From: Magnetospirillum sp. XM-1 | GTDB lineage: Bacteria; Pseudomonadota; Alphaproteobacteria; Rhodospirillales; Magnetospirillaceae | Assembly: GCF_001511835.1 (NCBI RefSeq) | Contig: NZ_LN997848.1 | Span: forward strand, 744,001 to 808,000 | Reading direction: 5' to 3' | DNA length: 64,000 bases | Shown here: piece by piece, positions 26,653-35,272 of the stretch | How the letters are laid out: every line of letters starts with the position of its first letter | How positions within the stretch are numbered: position 1 is the stretch's first letter | Program-made: the position numbers and the translations under genes | The notes under the pieces: model-generated | What the model was told of the DNA's origin: nothing | Database searches by the model: none | What the model saw: the letters and a program-made list of their open reading frames with translations, nothing else

Positions 26653-27308
26653 GGCTCGGGGGTATGGGTGGCGGCCAGCGCCCAGTTGGGATCGGCGGAG
26701 CGGGTGTCGCGGCGGAAGGTCCACAGGTCGACCACGTCGATGACCCGCTCGGGATTGCCTTCCACCACCTCGCCCTTGGCGTCGCGCAGCGCGTTGACCT
26801 GCTCGCTGACGAAGCGGATGGTCACCGCGGCGAAGCGGCCGTCCATGCCCGCTTCCACCAGCTCGGCCGAGCGGATGCCCACCAGTTCGGTCTGCAGCGT
26901 CTCGCCATGCTGGCGCCTTGCCTCGATGGCATCGCTGAAATGGCGGTACACGTCGGGGGCCAGCAGCGGCTGCAGCGTCGCCTTGTCGCCATGGGCGAAG
27001 GCGATGACGATCATCTCGAACGCCGCCTTGGCCCCGCCTAGGAACACGTCCAGGTCGAAGCCGCGATCGGCGGCGCGGATGGCGGCCAGACCCTGGCCCA
27101 GGGGCGTTTCGGCCGGCGGCTCGAAGGCCGAGCGGCGGACGCTTTGCAGATCCACCACGTTATCGGCGGCGGAATCCGGCGGCGTCCACTGTTCGGGCGG
27201 ACGCTCGGCGCCGGTGCGCTTGCCCAGCACGCTGCGCAGGCGCAGCACCAGGAAGGCGGCGACCATGGCGAAAAAAACGATGTCGAGAAGGTGATAGCCG
27301 TCGTTCAT
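26649..27308 (-). CDS. Tim44-like domain protein
   Basis: 219 residues. One N-terminal membrane anchor (GYHLLDIVFFAMVAAFLVLRL), a linker, then a Tim44/mL45-like domain (about 85-215) with FDLDVFLGGAKAAFEMIVIAFAHGDKATLQPLL and VIDVVDLWTFRRDTRSADPNW. The mitochondrial homologue tethers the import motor; the bacterial role is unproven, possibly envelope assembly. Divergent from fxsA and secB. Confidence 0.93.
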   Translation of the reverse strand: MNDGYHLLDIVFFAMVAAFLVLRLRSVLGKRTGAERPPEQWTPPDSAADNVVDLQSVRRSAFEPPAETPLGQGLAAIRAADRGFDLDVFLGGAKAAFEMIVIAFAHGDKATLQPLLAPDVYRHFSDAIEARRQHGETLQTELVGIRSAELVEAGMDGRFAAVTIRFVSEQVNALRDAKGEVVEGNPERVIDVVDLWTFRRDTRSADPNWALAATHTPEP

Positions 27309-27375
27309 CAGGCCGGTCCAGGGTAGAGTGCAAGTCCAGTCAAAGACATAAGGCGGGTTGGGAGAAAGAGCAAGC

Positions 27376-27846
27376 ATGGCATGGGCTTTCCTGGTCGGCG
27401 CGCTGACCTTGCCGGTGGCCGAGATCATGGTCTGGATCCACGTGGCCGATTCCATCGGCGGACTGGCCACCGTGGCGCTGACCGTGCTGGCCATCCTGGC
27501 CGGCTCGGTCCTGCTGCGGCATGGCGGCCTGGGCATGGCGCTGGAGGTCCGCGCCCGCATGGAACGCGGCGAGCCGCCGGGACCGGCGGTGTTCGACGGG
27601 CTGTGCATCGCGCTGGCCGGATTCCTGCTGCTGCTGCCCGGCTTCATCTCCGACGGGCTGGCGCTGCTGCTGATGTTCAGGCCGGTGCGCGTCCTGCTGC
27701 TGCGCGCGGTGGCGTCCCGCGTGGTGGTGGCGAACCAGGGACCGGCCCCCCAGTCCGGGCCCACCGTCATCGACGGCGAATACGAGATCATTCCGCCGGA
27801 ATCCGGCCCGCCCCCGTCCCCGGATCACAAGCGGCTTGAGCCGTAA
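27376..27846 (+). CDS. fxsA: FxsA-family membrane protein
   Basis: 156 residues. Three or four hydrophobic segments: AWAFLVGALTLPVAEIMVWI, TVALTVLAILAGSVLL, and LAGFLLLLPGFISDGLALLLMF with the FxsA-specific LLLPGFISD. Cytosolic Pro-rich tail. In E. coli FxsA (YtfQ-linked name, suppressor of F exclusion of phage T7) binds the inner membrane; its role is unclear. GGAGAAAGAG precedes the ATG at 27376; a TTG at 27358 is less likely. Confidence 0.92.
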   Translation: MAWAFLVGALTLPVAEIMVWIHVADSIGGLATVALTVLAILAGSVLLRHGGLGMALEVRARMERGEPPGPAVFDGLCIALAGFLLLLPGFISDGLALLLMFRPVRVLLLRAVASRVVVANQGPAPQSGPTVIDGEYEIIPPESGPPPSPDHKRLEP

Positions 27847-27904
27847 AGGTGTCCGTGCTACGCCCCTTGCCAGCCCTTTGAACGATTTTCCATCGGAGAG
27901 CACC

Positions 27905-28378
27905 ATGACCGACGCCCAGACGCCGTCCGAGGATCTGCCCCAGCTGCAGGTCAACATGCAGTACATCAAGGACCTGTCCTTCGAAATCCCCGGCGCCCCC
28001 CACTCGTTCATCGAGATGCAGGGCAAGAACCCCGAGATTCCGATCCACGTGGACGTCAACGTCGCCAATGTGGGCGCCAACGCCTACGAAGTGGTGCTGC
28101 ACCTCAAGGTCGAGGCCCTGCTGGAAGGCAAGGCGCTGTTCATCCTGGAACTGGCCTATGCCGGCGTGTTCACCCTCAACCTGCCGGAAGACCAGATTCA
28201 TCCGGTGCTGCTGATCGAGTGCCCGCGTCTGCTGTTCCCGTTCGCCCGCAACATCGTGGCCGACATGACCCGTGATGGCGGCCTGCCGCCGCTGCTGCTG
28301 CAGCCCCTGGATTTCGTCCAGCTCTACCGCGCCCGCGTGGAGGAGATGAACGCCCAGCAGGCCGCCGGTCAGGCCTGA
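27905..28378 (+). CDS. secB: Protein-export chaperone SecB
   Basis: Tetrameric chaperone that keeps precursors unfolded and delivers them to SecA. 157 residues. QVNMQYIKDLSFEIPGAPHSF, VNVANVGANAYEVVLHLKVEAL and FILELAYAGVFTL then LLIECPRLLFPFARNIVADMTRDGGLPPLLL are the core family blocks; LQPLDFVQLY follows. GGAGAG precedes the ATG. Converges on dnaQ with repeat copy B between them. Confidence 0.98.
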   Translation: MTDAQTPSEDLPQLQVNMQYIKDLSFEIPGAPHSFIEMQGKNPEIPIHVDVNVANVGANAYEVVLHLKVEALLEGKALFILELAYAGVFTLNLPEDQIHPVLLIECPRLLFPFARNIVADMTRDGGLPPLLLQPLDFVQLYRARVEEMNAQQAAGQA

Positions 28379-28387
28379 GAAAGCCTA

Positions 28388-28493
28388 CTGGGCTATCGCC
28401 CAGACCCATCCGGGGCCAATGCCCCGGACCCCATTTTATTCATGAATGGGGTTTGGGGCCCTGGGCCCCAAGCGGGTGCGGGCGGCAGCTCGC
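28388..28493 (+). repeat. Multi-hairpin intergenic element, copy B
   Basis: Same block order as copies A and C: CTGGGC-TATC-GCCCAG, CCGGGGC-CAAT-GCCCCGG, ATTCATGAAT, TTGGGGCC-CTG-GGCCCCAA, GCGGGC-GGCA-GCTCGC. It occupies the convergent gap between secB and dnaQ, where it could serve as terminator. Confidence 0.88.
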
Positions 28494-28504
28494 CTATGGG
28501 TCGA

Positions 28505-29197
28505 CTATTCCCTGAGCCACACGGCGTTCTTGAGCTTGCCCACGAACGCCGTGTGCGCCGCGGTTTCCTCCTCGGTCGGGGCATGGGGCCGGGGCGCGCG
28601 GAACTCGCGCTTGGCCTGAACGGTCGACGCGGCGGCGGCGGAATTGCCGCCATTGCCCTTGCCGCCCCCCAGCTCGAGGCCCGGCTGGCGGCCGCCGATC
28701 AGCTGCAGATAGACCTCGGCCAGCAATTCCGAATCCAGCAGCGCGCCGTGCTTGGTGCGGTGCGTGTTGTCGATCTCGAAGCGGCGGCACAGCGCATCCA
28801 GATTGGCCTGGGCGCCGGGGAACTTCTTGCGCGCCATCAGCACGGTGTCGATGGAGCGGCTCATGGGCAGCGGCGGAAAGCCCAGCCGCGCCATCTCGGC
28901 ATTAAGGAACCGCATGTCGAATTCGGCGTTGTGGATCACCAGCGGCGCGTCGCCGATGAATTCCAGGAAGTCGGCGACGATCTCGGCGAACAGCGGCTTG
29001 TCCGACAGGAACTCGGCGGACAGGCCGTGGACCTTGAACGCCTCCTCCGGCATGTCGCGCTCGGGATTGCAGTAGCGATGGAAGACGTTGCCGGTGGGCA
29101 GGTGGTTGAACAGCTCGACGCAGCCGATTTCCACCAGCCGGTGACCGGACAGCGGGTCGAAGCCGGTGGTTTCCGTATCGAGCACGATCTCGCGCAT
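28505..29197 (-). CDS. dnaQ: DNA polymerase III epsilon subunit (3'-5' proofreading exonuclease)
   Basis: 230 residues. DnaQ exonuclease motifs: Exo I VLDTETTGFDP (Asp7, Glu9), Exo II VIHNAEFDMRFLN, Exo III HGALLDSELLAEVYLQL. A C-terminal Ala/Lys/Pro linker would bind the alpha subunit. The upstream in-frame reading through repeat C is spurious: the proper start MREIVLDTET has GGCGAGAA nearby. Lies beside coaE-aroE-maf, the classic alphaproteobacterial near-origin group. Confidence 0.96.
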   Translation of the reverse strand: MREIVLDTETTGFDPLSGHRLVEIGCVELFNHLPTGNVFHRYCNPERDMPEEAFKVHGLSAEFLSDKPLFAEIVADFLEFIGDAPLVIHNAEFDMRFLNAEMARLGFPPLPMSRSIDTVLMARKKFPGAQANLDALCRRFEIDNTHRTKHGALLDSELLAEVYLQLIGGRQPGLELGGGKGNGGNSAAAASTVQAKREFRAPRPHAPTEEETAAHTAFVGKLKNAVWLRE

Positions 29198-29223
29198 GGA
29201 TTCTCGCCTTTCGCCAGTAACCA

Positions 29224-29330
29224 TCGGGCTATCGCCCGAACCCATCTGGGGCTTATGCCCCAGACCCCCTTTTGATTCATGAATGGGGTTTGGGGCCCAA
29301 GGCCCCAAGCGGGTCGGGGCGGCAGCCCCG
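29224..29330 (+). repeat. Multi-hairpin intergenic element, copy C
   Basis: TCGGGC-TATC-GCCCGA, CTGGGGC-TTAT-GCCCCAG, a TTGATTCATGAA block, TTGGGGCC-CAA-GGCCCCAA, CGGGGC-GGCA-GCCCCG. Closest to copy A in the middle but with paired substitutions in three stems. The right half (29277-29330) is translated on the minus strand as the last 17 codons plus the stop of coaE. Confidence 0.88.
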
Positions 29331-29912
29331 CATTCTCTGAACCAAAGCCTTCAGCCGCTTCCACGCCGGGCCTTTGCCCAGACCGGTGGGAATCACCACG
29401 TCGGCCCGGCGGCGTTTTTGCCCGTCGGGCATCTGCTTGGCAAGCACCGCGTCGAGGCGGGCCCGCGTCATGCCGGGCCGGGCCAGCACGCGGGCGGCCT
29501 GGAGGAAGGCCGGGGCGCTGACCACCGCCACCAGGTCGCAGCGCCTCTCGCCACGGGTCTCGAACAGCAGGGGGATGTCGAGCACCACCAGCCGGGTGCC
29601 ATGGCGGCGGTGCCGGGCCAGGAAGTCGCGCTCGGCGGCGCGCACCAGGGGATGGACGATGGCCTCCAGCCTCTTCAGGGCCGCATCGTCGCCGAACACC
29701 CTTGCGCCCAGCGCCGCCCGGTTCACCGCGCCGTCGGCGCCGACCACGCCGGGAAAGGCGGCGTCCACCGCCGCCACCGCCTTGCCGCCGGGGCCGAACA
29801 GCCCGTGGACGGTGGCGTCGGCGTCGTGCACCGGCACGCCCAGGCGGCGCAGCATGGCGGCCGCCGTGCTTTTGCCCATGCCGATGGAACCGGTGAGACC
29901 CAGGATTTTCAT
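29277..29912 (-). CDS. coaE: Dephospho-CoA kinase
   Basis: Last step of CoA synthesis: phosphorylates the 3'-OH of dephospho-CoA. 211 residues. P-loop LTGSIGMGKSTAAAML, VHDADATVHGLF, IVHPLVRAAERDFLARHR and VVLDIPLLFETRGERRCDLVAVV are diagnostic. The C-terminal 17 residues (RGCRPDPLGALGPKPHS) and the TGA come from repeat copy C, so the native C-terminus was probably altered by insertion of the element. Start overlaps the aroE stop by 4 bases. Confidence 0.94.
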   Translation of the reverse strand: MKILGLTGSIGMGKSTAAAMLRRLGVPVHDADATVHGLFGPGGKAVAAVDAAFPGVVGADGAVNRAALGARVFGDDAALKRLEAIVHPLVRAAERDFLARHRRHGTRLVVLDIPLLFETRGERRCDLVAVVSAPAFLQAARVLARPGMTRARLDAVLAKQMPDGQKRRRADVVIPTGLGKGPAWKRLKALVQRMRGCRPDPLGALGPKPHS

Positions 29913-30748
29913 GACGACAGGACGAAGCTCCGCAATTCCTCGGTGACCTCGGGCCGCCGGCCGAACCAGGCGGCAAAGCCGGGCACCGCCTGATGCAGCA
30001 GCATGCCCAGCCCGTCCACCACTTGATTGCCCCGCGCCCGGGCGCGGGCCAGCAGGTCGGTTTCCAGCGGCACATAGACGATATCGTTGACCAGGGCCGT
30101 TTGGGGAAGGGCCGAAAGGTCCAGATCCAAGTTCGACTGACCGGTCATCCCCAGCGTGGTGGTGTTGACCAGCAGGGCGCAGTTTTCCAGCATGTCGGCC
30201 CGTTCGGCCCACTCCACCACCCGCACCGGCCCGCCCAGATCGGCGGCCAGCGCCTCGGCCCGTTCCCGCGAGCGGTTGGCAAGGCGGATCTCCGGCACCC
30301 CGGCATCGGCCAGCGCCGCCACCACGGCCCGCGCCGCGCCGCCGGCGCCGATCACCGCCGCCGGACCCGAGGACGGCACCCAGCCGGGGCAACCCTGGCG
30401 CAGATTCTGGAAGAAGCCGTAGGAATCGGTGTTGCGCCCCTCCAGCGCCCCGTCCTCGCCGACCACCAGGGTGTTGACCGCGCCGATACGCGCCGCCAGG
30501 GGGTCGAGGCGATCGACCAGCCGCATCACCGCTTCCTTGTGGGGCACGGTGACGTTGGCGCCGGCGAAGCCCATGCGGGGCAGGGCGCAAATCACGCTTT
30601 CCAGGTTTTCGGGGGCCACCGCCAGCGGCAGGTAGGCGCCGTCGATGCCAAGCTTCTCCAGCCAGAAGCCGTGCAGGCGGGGCGAGCGGGAATGGGAGAC
30701 CGGCCAGCCCAGCACCCCGGCCAGTCTGGCCTTGCCCGATACGATCAT
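29909..30748 (-). CDS. aroE: Shikimate dehydrogenase
   Basis: Reduces 3-dehydroshikimate to shikimate with NADPH in aromatic amino-acid synthesis. 279 residues. GVLGWPVSHSRSPRLHGFWL binds shikimate; GANVTVPHKEAVM contains the catalytic Lys; IGAGGAARAVVAALADAG is the dinucleotide loop; NRSRERAEALA the NADPH specificity loop. ATGA overlap with maf upstream and coaE downstream. Confidence 0.97.
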   Translation of the reverse strand: MIVSGKARLAGVLGWPVSHSRSPRLHGFWLEKLGIDGAYLPLAVAPENLESVICALPRMGFAGANVTVPHKEAVMRLVDRLDPLAARIGAVNTLVVGEDGALEGRNTDSYGFFQNLRQGCPGWVPSSGPAAVIGAGGAARAVVAALADAGVPEIRLANRSRERAEALAADLGGPVRVVEWAERADMLENCALLVNTTTLGMTGQSNLDLDLSALPQTALVNDIVYVPLETDLLARARARGNQVVDGLGMLLHQAVPGFAAWFGRRPEVTEELRSFVLSS

Positions 30749-31335
30749 GGAACCAGCTCTCCGTTCTCGCGCAGGAAATCCATCAGGGCCAGCAGCGGCA
30801 GGCCGAGGATGGTGAAGAAGTCACCCTCCACCGTCAGGAACAGCTGGGCCCCCAGGCCTTCCAGCTGATAGGCCCCCACCGAGGACAGCACCGCGTCGCC
30901 CGCCTGTTCCAGATAGCGGTCGAGGAAGGCTTCGCTGAAATTGCGCATGGTGAGCTTGGCGGATTCGGTGTGATGCCACACCCGTCTTCCGTCCCTCACC
31001 ACCACCACGGCGCTGGTCAGGCGATGAGTCTTGTGGCGCAGTGACAGCAGCTGGTCGCGCGCCGCTTTCGCGTCCGTGGGCTTGTCGAACCATACGCCAT
31101 CGCAGTCGAGCATCTGGTCGGCGCCGATCACCAATGCGCCGGGATGACGCGAAGACACCCGCACCGCCTTCAGCTCGGCCAGTACCTCGGCCACCCGGGC
31201 GGGGTTGCGCGTCTCGGCGGCCAGCGAATCCTTGACCGCCTGCTCGTCCACCGCCGCCACCTCGACGGTGAATTCTATCCCTGAATCCGCCAGCATGCGG
31301 GCACGGGCGGAGCTGCCCGAAGCCAGGACGATCAT
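30745..31335 (-). CDS. maf: Maf-family nucleoside triphosphate pyrophosphatase
   Basis: 196 residues. IVLASGSSARARMLADSGIEF (phosphate loop), ALVIGADQMLDCDG with the catalytic Asp, KPTDAKAARDQLLSLRHKTH, and GDAVLSSVGAYQLEGLGAQLF. Maf proteins hydrolyse non-canonical nucleotides (such as dTTP/UTP or m7GTP); which one is not clear here. Between ppsR and aroE with 4-base overlaps on both sides. Confidence 0.94.
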   Translation of the reverse strand: MIVLASGSSARARMLADSGIEFTVEVAAVDEQAVKDSLAAETRNPARVAEVLAELKAVRVSSRHPGALVIGADQMLDCDGVWFDKPTDAKAARDQLLSLRHKTHRLTSAVVVVRDGRRVWHHTESAKLTMRNFSEAFLDRYLEQAGDAVLSSVGAYQLEGLGAQLFLTVEGDFFTILGLPLLALMDFLRENGELVP

Positions 31336-32186
31336 GACGGCGCGCTCTCCGCCTTGATACCGTTCCTGACGCCGCTCTTTTCCAGATGGCGCTCGTAGAG
31401 CTGGATGATGGCGGCCGAGGCTTCCTCGATGGAGCGCCGGGTCACGTCCACCACCGGCCAGCCCAGGCGCGAGAAGATGCGGCGCGCCTGCTGTACCTCT
31501 TCCTTGACCTTCTCGAACTGGGCGTAATCGGCTTCCTCTTCCTGGTTGAGCAGGCGCAGCCGGGCGCGGCGGATGTCCGAAAGGCTCTTGGGGTCCTTGG
31601 TCAGGCCCACCACCAGCGGCTTCTTGGCCCGCTCGAGCTCGGGCGGAAGCGGCACGCCGGGCACCAGGGGATAATTGGCGCATTTGAGGCCGCGATTGGC
31701 CAGATACATGCAGGTCGGCGTCTTGGACGAGCGCGACACCCCCACCAGCACGATGTCGGCCTGGTCCACCAGCTCGATCAGCTGGCCGTCGTCATGGGAC
31801 AGCGTGAACTGCATGGCGTCGATACGGCGGAAATACTCGGCATCCAGCTGGTACTGGCGGCCGGGCAGGGCGGTGACCTCCACGTCGAGGAAGGCCGACA
31901 GCCCCGCCATCACCGGGTCGAGCAGCGAGATGCAGGGAATGCCGCGATGGCGGCAGGCCTCTTCCAGCAAGCCGCGCACCGCGCCGTCCACCAGGGTGAA
32001 GAACACCAGGCCGGGCTTGTCCTCGATGCCGGCGATGACCCGCTCCACCTGGCCCTGGGTGCGGACCAGCCACCAATTGTGCTGGATGGGCTGCACGCCC
32101 TCGAACTGGACGAGGCAGGCGCGCACCACCGAGGTGACCGTCTCGCCGGTGGCGTCGGAAACGAGATGAAGGTGAAAGCTCCGCAT
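31332..32186 (-). CDS. ppsR: PPDK/PEP-synthase regulatory protein (DUF299)
   Basis: 284 residues. Bifunctional kinase/phosphorylase family (DUF299) that turns pyruvate phosphate dikinase or PEP synthase on and off. FHLHLVSDATGETV at the N-terminus, LSHDDGQ, and the P-loop-like GVSRSSKTPTCMYLANRG are signatures. Start at the ATG giving MRSFHLHLVSDATGE; longer upstream readings run through the candidate origin and are rejected. First gene of the minus-strand run ppsR-maf-aroE-coaE, leading away from the candidate origin. Confidence 0.95.
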   Translation of the reverse strand: MRSFHLHLVSDATGETVTSVVRACLVQFEGVQPIQHNWWLVRTQGQVERVIAGIEDKPGLVFFTLVDGAVRGLLEEACRHRGIPCISLLDPVMAGLSAFLDVEVTALPGRQYQLDAEYFRRIDAMQFTLSHDDGQLIELVDQADIVLVGVSRSSKTPTCMYLANRGLKCANYPLVPGVPLPPELERAKKPLVVGLTKDPKSLSDIRRARLRLLNQEEEADYAQFEKVKEEVQQARRIFSRLGWPVVDVTRRSIEEASAAIIQLYERHLEKSGVRNGIKAESAPS

Positions 32187-32580
32187 GGCTGTGGATAACC
32201 CGCAAGTCCGTGGATAAGAGGGGGTCCCGGCGGGAGGCGGAAAAACGCTCCCCGCTCGCCCCGATTCCATGGAGGCACATCCCCCCATGTCCAAAACCGT
32301 TCCGCACTTCCCGACAATAGCGTGAATTGCATTCCGCCACACCCGATTTCCCCATTTTCCCCACCGGGCGAAGACGTGGAAAAACAACGTGGTGGCTCTG
32401 TTGCGGCGCACTCGTCCACAGGCGGCGCGCGACTTGAGAAAAATCGGGGCAAGTCTGTGGATGGCTTAGGCAAAAGGTCCAATCCCCGTTTTCCACAGGC
32501 ATCAACAAGCCACAGCAACCTTTTCTCTAAACCTTAAAATCTGATAGAGAGAGCCATCCCCAGCCTGCGAGGAAATATCC
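32187..32580. other. Candidate chromosomal replication origin (oriC)
   Basis: 394-base gene-free gap between divergent ppsR and hemE. DnaA-box-like sequences: TGTGGATAA (32190-32198, perfect reverse box), CGTGGATAA (32209-32217, one mismatch), TTTTCCACA (32489-32497, one mismatch), and weaker CGTGGAAAA (32375-32383), TCGTCCACA (32412-32420), TGTGGATGG (32456-32464). An A/T-rich patch (about 32518-32546) near hemE could be the unwinding element. One GANTC site (GATTC, about 32263) is present. In Caulobacter and Rickettsia the origin is beside hemE. No initiation data here, so this is a strong but unproven call. Confidence 0.75.
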
Positions 32581-33621
32581 GTGTCCAGCTCGTCCAAGCC
32601 TTTCCTCCGCGCCCTCGCCGGCGAGACCCTCACTCCCCCGCCGTTCTGGCTGATGCGCCAGGCCGGACGCTATTTGCCGGAATACCGCGCCACCCGCGCC
32701 GAGGCCGGAAGCTTCCTCGACCTGTGCTACAATTCCGACCTCGCCTGCGAAGTCACCTTGCAGCCCTTGCGGCGCTACGGCTTCGACGCCGCCATCCTGT
32801 TCTCCGACATCCTGGTGGTTCCCGACGGGTTGCGTCAGCAGGTTGCCTTCAAGGAAGGCGAAGGTCCGGTGTTGACGCCCATTCGCTCGGCAGAGGATCT
32901 GAACGCCCTCGACCTCTCGGGCCTGCACGACCATCTCGCGCCGGTCTATGAAACGGTGAAGAAGCTGTCGGCCGCCATCCCCAAGACCACCGCCCTGATC
33001 GGCTTCGCCGGCGCACCGTGGACGGTGGCCACCTACATGATCGAGGGCAGCGGCTCCAAAGACTTCTCCAAGGCCAAGGGCATGATGTTCGGCCAGCCGG
33101 AGCTGTTCGCCCGCCTGATGGCGCTGCTGGTCCAGGCCACCGGTGATTACCTCATCCGCCAGATCGACAACGGTGCCGAAGCCATCCAGATTTTCGACAC
33201 CTGGGCCGGGGCCCTGCCCGAGGACATGTTCGAAAAGTGGGTGATCGGGCCGACCCGCGCCCTGGTGGAGCGTATCCGCGCCGAGCGGCCGGGCATCCCC
33301 GTGATCGGCTTTCCGCGCGGTGCAGGTTATCTCTACAAGCGCTACGTGGCCGAGACCAAGGTCAGCGGCGTCTCGATCGATCCTTCGGTACCGCTGGACT
33401 GGGCGGCGGCCGAACTGCAGACCAAATGCACGGTCCAGGGCAATCTCGATCCCATTCTGCTGGTGGCGGGCGGCGAGGCGCTGGACGCCGGCATCGACCG
33501 GGTGCTCAAAGCCCTGGCCAAGGGACCGTTCATCTTCAACCTGGGCCACGGCATCACGCCGCCCACCCCGCCGGACAACGTGGCGCGGCTGGCCGAACGG
33601 GTGAAGGGCTGGAAGGGCTGA
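32581..33621 (+). CDS. hemE: Uroporphyrinogen decarboxylase
   Basis: Decarboxylates uroporphyrinogen III to coproporphyrinogen III. 346 residues. GTG start with GAGGAAA upstream. [19 protein letters not shown] and [18 protein letters not shown] are the two PROSITE-type signatures; Asp in [11 protein letters not shown] and FNLGHGITP at the C-terminus complete the active site. First gene of hemE-hemH-hemJ-rho. Confidence 0.97.
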   Translation: MSSSSKPFLRALAGETLTPPPFWLMRQAGRYLPEYRATRAEAGSFLDLCYNSDLACEVTLQPLRRYGFDAAILFSDILVVPDGLRQQVAFKEGEGPVLTPIRSAEDLNALDLSGLHDHLAPVYETVKKLSAAIPKTTALIGFAGAPWTVATYMIEGSGSKDFSKAKGMMFGQPELFARLMALLVQATGDYLIRQIDNGAEAIQIFDTWAGALPEDMFEKWVIGPTRALVERIRAERPGIPVIGFPRGAGYLYKRYVAETKVSGVSIDPSVPLDWAAAELQTKCTVQGNLDPILLVAGGEALDAGIDRVLKALAKGPFIFNLGHGITPPTPPDNVARLAERVKGWKG

Positions 33622-33625
33622 GATC

Positions 33626-34639
33626 ATGAGCATGGCCGCGGGAAGAAAAACGGCCGTCGTTCTGTTCAACCTGGGCGGACCGGATTCGCCCGAGGCGGTG
33701 AAGCCGTTCCTGTTCAACCTGTTCTTTGATCCGGCCATCATCGGAGCGCCGGGTCCCATCCGCTGGCTGTTGGCCAAGTACATCTCGGCCAAGCGGGCGC
33801 CGGTGGCACGCGGCATCTACCAGATCCTGGGCGGCCGTTCACCCCTGGTGCCCGAGACCGAGGCGCAGGGCCGCGCCCTCGAACACGTGCTGGGCCACGG
33901 CTTCAAGTGCTTCATCGCCATGCGCTACTGGCATCCCTTCACCTATGAGGCGGTTTCCGCCATCAAGGAATGGGGCGCCGACGAAGTGGTGCTGCTGCCG
34001 CTTTATCCCCAGTTCTCGACCACCACCACCGGGTCGTCGCTCAAGGAATGGCGCAAACAGGCGGAAAAACAGGGCCTCGTCGCGCCCACCCGCATGGTCT
34101 GCTGCTATCCCACCGAACCCGGGCTGGTGGAGGCCATGGCCGATCTGGCCAGGACCGGCCACGCCGAGGCGGCTGGCGCCGGCAAGCCCCGTATCCTGTT
34201 CTCCGCCCATGGCCTGCCCAAATCGGTGATCGACAAGGGCGATCCCTATCAGGCTCAGGTGGAGCTGACCGCGGCCGCCGTGGCGCGGGCCACCGGCATC
34301 GAGGATCTGGACTGGTCCATCTGCTATCAAAGCCGGGTGGGTCCCATGGAATGGATCGGCCCCAGCACCGAGGCCGAACTGGAACGCGCGGCAAAGGACG
34401 GCGTGCCGGTAGTGATCGTGCCGGTGGCCTTCGTCTCCGAGCATTCCGAGACCCTGGTGGAACTGGACATCGAATATCGCCACAAGGCCGACCAGCTGGG
34501 CATCCCTTCTTACGTGCGGGTGCCGGCGCTGGGCTGCCATCCCGCCTTCATCCGGGGACTGGCCGACGTGATTCACCGGCCGCAGGCGTTCAACGGCCAG
34601 GCCTGCAAACTGTTGCAACGGAGCTGTCCGGCATGCTGA
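33626..34639 (+). CDS. hemH: Ferrochelatase
   Basis: Inserts Fe2+ into protoporphyrin IX at the membrane surface. 337 residues. VVLFNLGGPDSPEAVKPFL, MRYWHPFTYEAV, LLPLYPQFSTTTTGSS, and FSAHGLPKSVIDKGDPY (catalytic His) are clear. The C-terminus ends CKLLQRSCPAC (Cys327, 334, 337); some bacterial ferrochelatases, including Caulobacter's, hold a 2Fe-2S cluster through C-terminal cysteines, so a cluster is possible. The stop overlaps hemJ by 7 bases. Confidence 0.97.
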   Translation: MSMAAGRKTAVVLFNLGGPDSPEAVKPFLFNLFFDPAIIGAPGPIRWLLAKYISAKRAPVARGIYQILGGRSPLVPETEAQGRALEHVLGHGFKCFIAMRYWHPFTYEAVSAIKEWGADEVVLLPLYPQFSTTTTGSSLKEWRKQAEKQGLVAPTRMVCCYPTEPGLVEAMADLARTGHAEAAGAGKPRILFSAHGLPKSVIDKGDPYQAQVELTAAAVARATGIEDLDWSICYQSRVGPMEWIGPSTEAELERAAKDGVPVVIVPVAFVSEHSETLVELDIEYRHKADQLGIPSYVRVPALGCHPAFIRGLADVIHRPQAFNGQACKLLQRSCPAC

Positions 34640-35070
34640 GCGGATCGGCCTATCTGTGGATCAAGGCGGTGCATGTCATCGCCATCATCTCGTGGATGGC
34701 GGGATTGCTCTATCTGCCGCGCCTGTTCGTCTACCACACCGGCGTCAAGCCGCGTTCCGAGGCGTCGGAAACCTTCAAGATCATGGAACGCCGGCTGATC
34801 AAGGCGATCATGACGCCGGCCATGGTGCTGGCCTGGACCCTGGGTCTGGTCATGGCGGTGGACGCGGGCCTGTTTTCCCAGGGCTGGTTTCACCTCAAGC
34901 TGGCCTGCGTGGTCGGCATGACCGTCGCCCACTTTTTCCTGGCCCGCTGCAAGGACGGCTTCGCCCAGGACCGCAACACAAGGTCCGAGAAGTTCTACCG
35001 CGTCATCAACGAAGTCCCCACCCTGCTGATGATCGTCATCGTCATCGTGGTGATCGTGAAGCCGTTCTGA
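34633..35070 (+). CDS. hemJ: Protoporphyrinogen IX oxidase HemJ
   Basis: Membrane enzyme oxidising protoporphyrinogen IX in bacteria lacking HemG/HemY. 145 residues with four membrane helices. The conserved His in KAVHVIAIISWMAGLLYLPRLF and Lys in RRLIKAIMTPAMVLAW are retained, as is LACVVGMTVAHFFLAR. Overlaps hemH by 7 bases, placing the last two heme steps in one transcript. Confidence 0.95.
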   Translation: MLSGSAYLWIKAVHVIAIISWMAGLLYLPRLFVYHTGVKPRSEASETFKIMERRLIKAIMTPAMVLAWTLGLVMAVDAGLFSQGWFHLKLACVVGMTVAHFFLARCKDGFAQDRNTRSEKFYRVINEVPTLLMIVIVIVVIVKPF

Positions 35071-35272
35071 AAGGTTTTGACAGCGTCGCCGGCTTTGGCT
35101 AATGCTCTAGCGAAATCCCAGGGCGGCCAACACGCCCGTTTCCCACCATCCTCCTTTTCGCGCCGGATCATCTGTATCCGTCCCTGATCGGCAGCCGGTC
35201 CGCTCTCGTCCGGACCCGTCCCACCTTAAGTCCGATCGATCGCGCGAAATATCCATTCAACGGATTTTTCCC

